DNA from: Desulfatitalea alkaliphila
GTDB lineage: Bacteria > Desulfobacterota > Desulfobacteria > Desulfobacterales > Desulfosarcinaceae
NCBI RefSeq assembly: GCF_022968795.1
Contig: NZ_JALJRB010000018.1
Span: 1 to 64,000 of the forward strand
DNA: 64,000 nucleotides
Direction of reading: 5' to 3'
Each line of letters starts with the position of its first letter. Position 1 is the stretch's first letter. Of this stretch, positions 35,021 to 42,121 are shown in pieces. The notes beneath the pieces were generated by a model that was not told where the DNA came from, did not search any database, and saw nothing but the letters and a program-made list of their open reading frames with translations. A program made the translations under genes and the position numbers.

Positions 35021-35464
35021 GTGAAATGTTCCATATTGATGGCATTCAATGATTCGCCCAGTTCGCGCTCGGCCCTGGACTTTCTCGCCAGGATGACCAC
35101 TTGCCCCGGCGAAAGCCATGTGACCTTGCTGCACGTTTTCCGCAAGCCCACCGGCAGCGAGGGGTTGATGGGCAAGAAGTACATGCAAAGTGTTTCCCTG
35201 CGGATCAAGGAGGCCATGGAAAAGGCCCGTGCGCAGCTGATCGACAACGGTTATCCGCCGGAGAACATCACCCTTCAATTGGTGGACACCCCCTACCCGA
35301 CGGTGGGCGACGGGATCATCGATCAATTCAACCAAGGGCGCTACGATCTTGTGGTGCTGGGGCGTAAACGAATGTCCAAGGCCGAGGAGTTCGTGCTGGG
35401 GGATCCCAGCATCCGATTGGTGCGCGCTTTGGAAGGCACCGCCGTGATGGTGGTCAAGGAGTGA
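35021..35464 (+). CDS. Universal stress protein (UspA family)
   Basis: A 147-residue single-domain Usp. The N-terminal CSILMAFNDSPSSRSALDFLA and the C-terminal DLVVLGRKRMSKAEEFVLGDPSIRLVRALEGTAVMVVKE segments match the family; the usual G-2x-G-9x-G ATP motif is altered (GRKRMSKAEEFVLGDPS), so nucleotide binding is uncertain. The start is GTG at 35021, preceded by GGGGAGGAGG. It is the last gene of the GAF/kinase-like/Usp unit. Confidence 0.88.
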   Translation: MKCSILMAFNDSPSSRSALDFLARMTTCPGESHVTLLHVFRKPTGSEGLMGKKYMQSVSLRIKEAMEKARAQLIDNGYPPENITLQLVDTPYPTVGDGIIDQFNQGRYDLVVLGRKRMSKAEEFVLGDPSIRLVRALEGTAVMVVKE

Positions 35465-35468
35465 AACA

Positions 35469-35502
35469 CTTCGGCCGCCGGTCTGAATACCGGCGGCCGA
35501 AG
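35469..35502. terminator. Perfect hairpin between convergent genes
   Basis: A 14-bp perfect stem, CTTCGGCCGCCGGT / ACCGGCGGCCGAAG, with a 6-base loop lies just after the Usp stop and before the end of the acyl-CoA dehydrogenase gene. No clear T-run follows, but the position fits a shared terminator. Confidence 0.6.
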
Positions 35503-35534
35503 CTTACATCATCGGTCAGCGCTCGGAAAATCGT

Positions 35535-37352
35535 TTAAAGGGCGCCGAAACCGTCGTCTTCCATTTCCAGGGCCGCTTTGCAGCCGCTCTGGATGCCGTT
35601 GAATTTACCCATGGTCGCTTCCAGCTCGGTCATGATGAAAAACTGAGCGGTTTTCAACTGGCCGTTGTAGAACACCACATCCTTGGCCTTGGGGCCCTTG
35701 GCCAACTGCCGGGTGGCCGTCACGGCGCGCCAGAGCAGCATCCAGGCCATGATCACATCGCCGGTGGCGTGCAAAAAGGGCAGGGAGTGGGCAAAGGCCA
35801 CCTTGAAATCGGGACCGGCCGCCAGCTTGCCCATGTGGGCGCAGATTTCGCCCAGGCGATTGGCCGCCGCATCCACCTTGGCCGCCAGTGGGGCCAGGGT
35901 GTCGTCGGCCTTGGCATCGGCCACGGTTTTCTTGATCTCGCCGATGAACTTCATGAACACGGTCCCCTTGCCGGCGCCGATCTTGCGGGCCAGAAAGTCC
36001 ATGGCCTGAATGCCGCTGGTGCCCTCGTAGATCGTGGCGATCTTACAGTCGCGGGCGTACTGCTCCACCGGGTAGTCACGGCAGTAGCCGGGCCCGCCAT
36101 ACACCTGCATCGCCTGGATGCACACTTCGTGGCCCCTGAAGGCCAGATACTCCTTGATGATGGGGCTGAGCATGTTGAAGATGTCGCCGCAGGTCTGGCG
36201 TTCCTCTTCGGTGGCGCCGGTTTCTGCCTTGGTGCGGCAGGCGGCCATGTATTGGAAGAAGCTGCGCATGCCCTCCACGTAGGACTTCATCCAGGAGAGG
36301 TTGCGCCGCACGTCCGGGTGCTTGATGATGGGCACCGAGGGGGCCGCGGGGTTGGCGAAGTTTTCCAGGTCGCGGCCCTGGAGCCGCTCGCGGGCGTAGT
36401 TGGCCGCCAGGGTGTAGGCCGCGCCGGCATAGGTAAGCCCCTGCAGGCCGGTGGCCATGCGGGCGTTGTTGATCATGTTGAACATGATCTTCATGCCCTC
36501 GCCCTGCTTGCCCAGCAGCCAGCCGGTGCACTTGCCCTTGCCGCCCAGCACCATGCTGGCGGTGCAGCTGCCGTGGATGCCGTGCTTTTCCTCGACGCCG
36601 GAGCAGACGATGTCGTTGCGCTCGCCCAGGGAACCGTCGTCATTGACGATGAACTTGGGCACGATGAACAGGGAGAGGCCCTTGGTGCCCGGCGCATCCC
36701 CTTCCACGCGGGCCAGCACCGGGTGGATGATGTTTTCCACCAGGTCGTGCTCGCCGTTGGTGATGAAGATCTTGGTTCCCGACAGGGAGAAAGTGCCGTC
36801 CGCGTTCTTGGCCGCCGTGGTGGTCAGGGCGCCCACATCGGAGCCGGCTTCCGGCTCGGTCAGCAGCATGGTGCCGCCCCACTTGGCCGCAGTGAGCTTG
36901 TGGATGTATTTTTTCTTGTCTTCCTCGGTGCCGTATTTTTCGATCAGGTGGGCCGTGCCGTTGCCCATGGTGGTGTAACAGGCCAGGGACCAGTTGGCCC
37001 CCATGAAATACTCGGCCACCGAGGTGGCCAGGAAACCGGGCGCACCCTGGCCGCCCATTTCAGGATCCACCGCCAGGTTGTTCCACTCGCCCTCCACCAT
37101 CAGCTTGAAGGCGCGATGGTAGCTTTCGGGCACCTTGACCGTGCCGTTCTCGAAACGCACGCCCTGCTCGTCGCCCTCTTTCATGGTGGGCAGAATCTCC
37201 TTGATGGCCAGGGCGCGGGCCTCGGTCATGATCATTTCGCAGGTTTTGCGGTTGAACGCCTTGTACTTGGGGTGCTTGATGATCTCTTCGTTGTTGAACT
37301 GTTCCCAGATGACGAAATCCTGGTCTCTGCGGTCGGCAAGTTGTTGGGCCAT
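35535..37352 (-). CDS. Acyl-CoA dehydrogenase, long (DmdC/FadE-like) form
   Basis: A 605-residue FAD-dependent acyl-CoA dehydrogenase, longer than the common 380-residue type because of extra N- and C-terminal regions. The family motifs are present: LLTEPEAGSDVGAL, QVYGGPGYCRDYPVEQYARD, and IATIYEGTSGIQAMD with the candidate catalytic Glu in YEGTS. It oxidises an acyl-CoA to enoyl-CoA and passes electrons to ETF. The long form includes 3-methylmercaptopropionyl-CoA dehydrogenases but also many of unknown chain length, so no substrate is assigned. GGAGACAAC precedes the ATG. A MerR regulator diverges from it. Confidence 0.9.
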   Translation of the reverse strand: MAQQLADRRDQDFVIWEQFNNEEIIKHPKYKAFNRKTCEMIMTEARALAIKEILPTMKEGDEQGVRFENGTVKVPESYHRAFKLMVEGEWNNLAVDPEMGGQGAPGFLATSVAEYFMGANWSLACYTTMGNGTAHLIEKYGTEEDKKKYIHKLTAAKWGGTMLLTEPEAGSDVGALTTTAAKNADGTFSLSGTKIFITNGEHDLVENIIHPVLARVEGDAPGTKGLSLFIVPKFIVNDDGSLGERNDIVCSGVEEKHGIHGSCTASMVLGGKGKCTGWLLGKQGEGMKIMFNMINNARMATGLQGLTYAGAAYTLAANYARERLQGRDLENFANPAAPSVPIIKHPDVRRNLSWMKSYVEGMRSFFQYMAACRTKAETGATEEERQTCGDIFNMLSPIIKEYLAFRGHEVCIQAMQVYGGPGYCRDYPVEQYARDCKIATIYEGTSGIQAMDFLARKIGAGKGTVFMKFIGEIKKTVADAKADDTLAPLAAKVDAAANRLGEICAHMGKLAAGPDFKVAFAHSLPFLHATGDVIMAWMLLWRAVTATRQLAKGPKAKDVVFYNGQLKTAQFFIMTELEATMGKFNGIQSGCKAALEMEDDGFGAL

Positions 37353-37480
37353 GGGGTGTTGTCTCCTTTGTGGGTGAATTTACAGCGGGGCGGTTTCGCA
37401 TGCCGCTCCGAAGCCTTGGGTGCCGGCAATCGGCGTGTATATGACTATACGCTTGGCGTTTATTCAACTACACGTGAAAC

Positions 37481-37535
37481 CTTCTAATAATACGGATAAA
37501 ATATGTCAAGATATTTTTAAAAAAGGTTTGACATA
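37481..37535. promoter_or_regulatory. Divergent promoter/operator between acyl-CoA dehydrogenase and MerR genes
   Basis: On the minus strand TTGACA (37504-37509) is followed after 17 bp by TAGAAG (37481-37486) for the dehydrogenase. On the plus strand another TTGACA lies at 37528-37533 toward the MerR gene. The two boxes form the inverted repeat TATGTCAA-N18-TTGACATA, and AAACCTT/AAGGTTT repeats flank it. This is a plausible binding site for the adjacent regulator. Confidence 0.55.
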
Positions 37536-37647
37536 GTCGAAAAATATTGGCAGATCTGATCTATCGGAAAGGTTTGCCGCAATCGGTGGCAGACATCTTT
37601 CGATATAACCCAGGGGGCCAGGCCCCCATCGCGCGAGGGGCGGGCCC

Positions 37648-38370
37648 ATGAAAATCAGCGAGTTGGTCAAGCGCACCGGGGTGCCGAAGGAGACCATCCA
37701 TTTCTACATTCGCGAGGGCCTGTTGCGTAAACCCCGTAAATCGGGCGTCAACACGGCCGATTATACCGAAACCCACGTGGAGCGCCTTCGCCTGATCAAG
37801 GATCTGCGGGACAACCACTACCTGCCCATTCCGGAAATCAAGAAGATCCTCAAAGCCCTCAAAAAGCAATCCCCCGGCGACCAGGCGGTTTCGCGCTTCA
37901 AAAGCCGCTATTTGCGGCCCATGGATCAGTTGGTGGAAGCCGAGGTGCCCGGTCGTGAAGCTTTCTGCCGCACCACCGGTCTGGGTCCCAAATGGCTCGA
38001 ACGCATGGAGGCGTGGGGTGTGATCAACGCCCGCCAGGAGGATGGGCAACCGGTCTACAGCCAGGATGATGTGATCATCGGCCGCCTGCTGGTGGACATC
38101 GACCGCTTGGGCTTCGGCCCCAAGGACGGCTACGATCCCCGGGACCTGCAGCAAATCAGCGACTTCATTAAGGATTATGTGCGTTCCGGCCAGAACAAAT
38201 ACCTGAGCACCACACTGAAAAAGATCGCCGCCGGCGACTATCGCGAGAGCAAGATCCAGATCCGCGAAGTGATGAGCCTCTTTTTCTACCACATGTACCG
38301 CAAACGGGTGCGTGAACAGTACGAAGAGATCCTCGAGGCCATGAAGGATGAGGACCGGGCCGGGGCGTAA
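37648..38370 (+). CDS. MerR-family transcriptional regulator
   Basis: A 240-residue regulator with an N-terminal MerR helix-turn-helix (KISELVKRTGVPKETIHFYIREGLL) and coiled-coil-like helix (about 45-75). The C-terminal 160 residues are an effector domain I do not recognise, with a second wHTH-like stretch (LERMEAWGVINARQEDGQPVYSQDD). It contains few cysteines, so metal sensing is unlikely. It diverges from a long-form acyl-CoA dehydrogenase; control of that gene by an acyl-CoA or related ligand is inferred. Confidence 0.85.
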   Translation: MKISELVKRTGVPKETIHFYIREGLLRKPRKSGVNTADYTETHVERLRLIKDLRDNHYLPIPEIKKILKALKKQSPGDQAVSRFKSRYLRPMDQLVEAEVPGREAFCRTTGLGPKWLERMEAWGVINARQEDGQPVYSQDDVIIGRLLVDIDRLGFGPKDGYDPRDLQQISDFIKDYVRSGQNKYLSTTLKKIAAGDYRESKIQIREVMSLFFYHMYRKRVREQYEEILEAMKDEDRAGA

Positions 38371-38519
38371 GGGCTCGCCCTCGGTAAATGGTTCAAAAGG
38401 GCAGGGCGGGCGGCATCGCCCCTGTTTGCCGATGTTGCCGCCTGGTGGCGCGAATGCAATGGAGCGCACCGCACCTCTCTTTGGCAGCAAACTTGCCCCG
38501 ACACCTCAGCACACCAAGA

Positions 38520-38541
38520 GAGGCCCCGTTTCCGGGGCCTC
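38520..38541. terminator. Hairpin terminator between convergent genes
   Basis: GAGGCCCCG-TTTC-CGGGGCCTC, a perfect nine-pair stem with a four-base loop. It lies between the ends of the MerR gene (38370) and the FAS1 gene (38569). T-rich flanks are short. Confidence 0.6.
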
Positions 38542-38568
38542 CTCTATTGGCGGACCGACGGTTTCGCT

Positions 38569-39582
38569 TTATGGCGCGTCGGCGGGGGAGATGACCGTGT
38601 CAATGGCATGGACGATGCCGTTGGTGGCGATGAAGTCGGTGGCCGTGACAATTGCGGGGGCGCTGCCGCCGGTATTCAGGGTCAGGGCATCGCCGACCAG
38701 ATCCACGCTGACATCATCGCCATTGAGCATGGTGATGGCCGTGCCGTCGGCCGCGATGGCGTCCACTGCGAAGATTTCAGCCGCGTTGACATGGTAGGTC
38801 AGAAGGTCGGTCAGGGTCGGGATGTCGGCCAGCAGCGCATTTATTGTGGCACTGGGGATTTTGGCAAAGGCTTCGTCGGTGGGCGCAAAGAGGGTCAGTG
38901 GCCCGGGTCCGGAGATTGCGCCCTCCAAGCCCGCGGTTTGCACGGCGAAGACAAGCGTGGTGTAGTTGCCCAAATTGATCAACTTATCAACGATGGTGCC
39001 TTTGCCGTCCGCCGGTGATAAAACGGTATCGATGACGTGGATGACACCATTGCTGGTCACAATATCGGTAATGACCACGGTGGCGGGACTTGTGCCGTCG
39101 ATATTGAGCACCAGGTTGCCGCCATCGAGATCCAGGGCCAGCAGATCACCGTTGAGCATGGGCACGCTTTCGCCGGCTTGTGCCAGCATCAGCGCTTCGG
39201 TGGCACGCACCTCACCATCGAACACGTGATAGAGCAGAATGTCCCTCAGCGGGGCTTTGTTGGCTGCGGTCACCAGATCGTTCAGAGCTGTGGCCGGAAT
39301 GGCGGCAAAGGCATTGTCGGTGGGGGCGAATACGGTGAAGGGGCCGGGGCCTCGCAGGGCCTCGTCAAGGCCGGTGGCTTGAAGCGCGCTGACCAAGGTG
39401 GTGAAGTCGCCCGCTGCCACGGCGGTGTCCACAATGTCGGCGGCAGGCGCCGGGGTGCCGTGCCCGTCACTTGCGCCGCCGCTTGCGGCTGAATCATGGC
39501 TGGAAGATGAACAGCCGAAAATCGTGAGTGTTGCTATCATAAGAATTGCTGCCGAAATAGTTGCACGTTTATAATTTTTCAT
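38569..39582 (-). CDS. Lipoprotein with two fasciclin (FAS1) domains
   Basis: A 337-residue predicted lipoprotein (lipobox TIFGC, then SSSS tether). Two FAS1 domains follow, about 50-190 and 195-335, each with the H1 and H2 signatures (GPFTVFAPTDNAFAAIP and GPLTLFAPTDEAFAKIP; VIHVIDTVLSP and IVHAIDTVISP). FAS1 proteins act in surface adhesion. GGAGAAGACC precedes the ATG. No neighbour indicates a specific partner. Confidence 0.92.
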   Translation of the reverse strand: MKNYKRATISAAILMIATLTIFGCSSSSHDSAASGGASDGHGTPAPAADIVDTAVAAGDFTTLVSALQATGLDEALRGPGPFTVFAPTDNAFAAIPATALNDLVTAANKAPLRDILLYHVFDGEVRATEALMLAQAGESVPMLNGDLLALDLDGGNLVLNIDGTSPATVVITDIVTSNGVIHVIDTVLSPADGKGTIVDKLINLGNYTTLVFAVQTAGLEGAISGPGPLTLFAPTDEAFAKIPSATINALLADIPTLTDLLTYHVNAAEIFAVDAIAADGTAITMLNGDDVSVDLVGDALTLNTGGSAPAIVTATDFIATNGIVHAIDTVISPADAP

Positions 39583-39799
39583 GGGTCTTCTCCTTGTTGG
39601 AAGTTGATGCCGGATTTGGGACTAAAGATGTGACCATCGGCCGGCAAGCCAAGGGGCAATGGTTTGTCGGTGTAATGGGGGCTTATAACTACCATAGGAA
39701 GGGCGGGCTTTGCCGGGTTGTGCGTCGGGTGCAATGGTGATACGCAAACAAGGTTTGTTGTTAATCCGTCGTGAATACCTGACAAAAGGAGCGAGCACC

Positions 39800-40216
39800 A
39801 TGGACAAGGATGCGGAGCAAGCGTTAGCGGCCTTTGTCGCGGATTGGGCATCGACGCCTGACGGTACCAAGACCGTTTTTTTGCATTTGAAGGACCACCT
39901 GGGCAAGCAACCGGGGGTTGCGCTGGATTTCATTTCGCGCCCGGGGCTCACCTACTCTCTCAGGGCCGTGCATGAACATCAGAAGGCAAAAGAGCTGTTC
40001 GTGATGGTGGATGTGATCGAGGATACGCCGCGGTGGCTTTCCGTCTGTTTCTACGGTGAGATGATCACGGATCCGGAAGAGATCGGTGATTTCGTGCCGG
40101 AGGGACTGCTCGGCGAAGATGCCGTGTGCTTCGATATCGATCAGCAGGACGATGATTTGGTGGGCTATGTAAAGGCGCGCATCGACGAAGCCGTCGCCCA
40201 CGCCGCCAAAGAATAG
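39800..40216 (+). CDS. Conserved hypothetical protein
   Basis: A 138-residue acidic soluble protein (many Asp/Glu, no Cys clusters, no signal peptide). Segments such as FISRPGLTYSLRAVHEHQ and LFVMVDVIEDTPRWLSVCFYGEMITDPEE read like a compact alpha/beta domain, but I do not recognise the family. AAAAGGAGCGAGCACC precedes the ATG at 39800, which supports it as a real gene. It is convergent with ubiE. Confidence 0.7.
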   Translation: MDKDAEQALAAFVADWASTPDGTKTVFLHLKDHLGKQPGVALDFISRPGLTYSLRAVHEHQKAKELFVMVDVIEDTPRWLSVCFYGEMITDPEEIGDFVPEGLLGEDAVCFDIDQQDDDLVGYVKARIDEAVAHAAKE

Positions 40217-40237
40217 CGCCGATGGTGCGCCTCCCTA

Positions 40238-41053
40238 TTACGCTTTGATCCCCACATGGGCCACGGCGATGCCGTTGGTGAAAGCGCGCCAGGTCACCCG
40301 GCGGAACCCGATGCGGGCGAGCAGGACCGACAGTTCGTCGGGCAGGGGGAACATGCGGATGGTTTCCGGCAGACAGGCGTAGGATTGGGCCGCGCCGGTG
40401 ATCAGGCCGCCGAGCAAAGGCATGATGTTGAAGGAGTAGAAGTCGTACAGCGCCCGGAACAGCGGGTTGCCGGGGCGCGAGAATTCCAGGCAGAGAATGC
40501 GGCCGCCCGGCTTGAGCACGCGGTGCATTTCAGCGAAGCCGCGCTGCAGGTGCGTCAGGTTGCGGATGCCGAAGCCCACCATGGCGGCATCGAAGCTGTT
40601 GTCGGGCAAGGCGATCCGCTCGGCGTCGCCCTGCACGAGGGCGATGTTGCCCAGTTCGGGGTGCGGCGCGATTTTGGGAAGCCCGGCGAGCAGCATTTCC
40701 CGATTGATGTCCAGCAGAACCACCCGGCCGTCGGGTCCCGTGCGCCGGGCGGCCAGGATGGCCAAGTCGCCCGTACCGCCGCAGACGTCCAGCACGCGCT
40801 CGCCGGGTCGAATATCCAACATGCGCACGGCGGCCCGCTTCCACGCGTACTGAATGCCGAAACTCAGCAGGGTGTTCATGAAATCGTATTTGGGGGCCAC
40901 GCGGTTGAAGTGTTGCATCACCGCCCGCACCTTTTCATTTTCCTGCAGGGTGCGCAGGCCGAAGCGGGCCTGGCCGGTGGCCGCCACATGTTCGTCCAGT
41001 TGTTCCTGCCGCCCGCGGTCATCGAACCAGCGTGGGTTGTGCCATAACGCCAT
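40238..41053 (-). CDS. ubiE: UbiE/MenG-type demethylmenaquinone methyltransferase
   Basis: A 271-residue SAM-dependent C-methyltransferase. The UbiE signatures YDFMNTLLSFGIQYAWKR, DVCGGTGDLA (SAM site), GFGIRNLTHLQRGFAEMHRVLKPGG and RALYDFYSFNIMPLLGGLI are all present. It methylates demethylmenaquinone, or the equivalent step in ubiquinone synthesis. An N-terminal extension of about 45 residues precedes the usual start. AAAAGGACTG precedes the ATG at 41053. It lies 35 bp after ubiG in the same direction. Confidence 0.9.
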   Translation of the reverse strand: MALWHNPRWFDDRGRQEQLDEHVAATGQARFGLRTLQENEKVRAVMQHFNRVAPKYDFMNTLLSFGIQYAWKRAAVRMLDIRPGERVLDVCGGTGDLAILAARRTGPDGRVVLLDINREMLLAGLPKIAPHPELGNIALVQGDAERIALPDNSFDAAMVGFGIRNLTHLQRGFAEMHRVLKPGGRILCLEFSRPGNPLFRALYDFYSFNIMPLLGGLITGAAQSYACLPETIRMFPLPDELSVLLARIGFRRVTWRAFTNGIAVAHVGIKA

Positions 41054-41088
41054 GGAAATCAGTCCTTTTCTGCAATGCGTTCCGCCGA

Positions 41089-41823
41089 TCACTTGGCGTC
41101 CGCGCTTTTCTTTGTAACGGGTTTTTCAAAGCAGACCAAGTAGTTCATTCGCACCGAGCCGCACAGCCGGGTCTGTCCGGTAAAGGGGATGTAACGCAGT
41201 CCCGACAGGTCCGTCAGATCCAGTCCGGCGGCCCGGCCCCAACCGATCAACTCTTGCGGCCGGACCAGCTTGCGGTAGTGGTGGGTGCCTTTGTGCACGA
41301 TGCCCAGCAGATACTCCGCCGCCAGGATCACCAACAGGAAGGAGAGCAGCGTTCGGTTGACCGTGGCGAAGAACAGGCGACCACCGGGCCGCGCCAGCCG
41401 GGCGCAGGCCGCCACCAGGGCGGCGGGGTCGGGCACATGCTCCACCAGTTCCATGCAGGTGACGATGTCGTAGGCCCCGGCGTGGGTGCCGACCCGGGTT
41501 TCAGCGGCGGCCTGTCGGTAGTCGACGTTGACACCGTTTTGCGCCGCATGTTGACGGGCCACGGCCAATGCCGCGGGGGCCATGTCGATGCCCGTGACCC
41601 GGGCACCCGCGCGGGCCATGGCTTCCGACAGCAGTCCGCCGCCGCAGCCCACGTCCAGCACCCGCCGGCCGGATAGTTCGGCATGGCGGGCCACATAGGC
41701 CAAGCGCACGGGATTGATGTCGTGCAGGCCCTTGAAGGGGCCTTCGGGCTGCCACCACTGGTGGGCCATGGCGCCGAAGCGGTCGATTTCCTCCTGGTCC
41801 ACGTTTTGCCCCGAATGGCCCAT
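41089..41823 (-). CDS. ubiG: UbiG-type O-methyltransferase
   Basis: A 244-residue SAM-dependent methyltransferase with strong UbiG character: WWQPEGPFKGLHDINPVRL near the N-terminus, DVGCGGGLLSEAMARAGARVTGID, and NRTLLSFLLVILAAEYLLGIVHKGTHHY near the C-terminus. UbiG performs both O-methylations in ubiquinone synthesis. The pairing with ubiE suggests a quinone role, which is unusual for a presumed menaquinone-based anaerobe. GGAGGATGGGG precedes the ATG. A related O-methyltransferase acting on another phenol remains possible. Confidence 0.85.
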   Translation of the reverse strand: MGHSGQNVDQEEIDRFGAMAHQWWQPEGPFKGLHDINPVRLAYVARHAELSGRRVLDVGCGGGLLSEAMARAGARVTGIDMAPAALAVARQHAAQNGVNVDYRQAAAETRVGTHAGAYDIVTCMELVEHVPDPAALVAACARLARPGGRLFFATVNRTLLSFLLVILAAEYLLGIVHKGTHHYRKLVRPQELIGWGRAAGLDLTDLSGLRYIPFTGQTRLCGSVRMNYLVCFEKPVTKKSADAK

Positions 41824-41939
41824 CGTGCCCCATCCTCCATGCCGTCGTGGCCTGCTGCCGTAAAAAAGAGCTTTTTAGCATGATCGGCGAAGTTATGGAA
41901 TCGGTTCCTGAAACCAATCGTAAACCGTCGGACAATTCG

Positions 41940-41969
41940 TTGACAGAAGTTCCCTCACGGCCTTAGGAT
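41940..41969 (+). promoter_or_regulatory. Possible promoter of the ALDH/ADH fusion gene
   Basis: TTGACA (41940-41945), an 18-bp spacer and TAGGAT (41964-41969), 150 bp ahead of the GTG start. The -10 box matches only four of six positions. Confidence 0.4.
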
Positions 41970-42121
41970 GTCCATGACGTTCCCGATTTCATTTCCACTG
42001 TTGCAGGCACCATCCGATTTCACACCGGCACGCGTCCGGCGGTTCCAATGACGGCTGTCTATTTTCCCGGCCCTGGCGGCCGTGGCGACCAATGCAAACC
42101 ATTACGAATGGAGGGGTGGAC

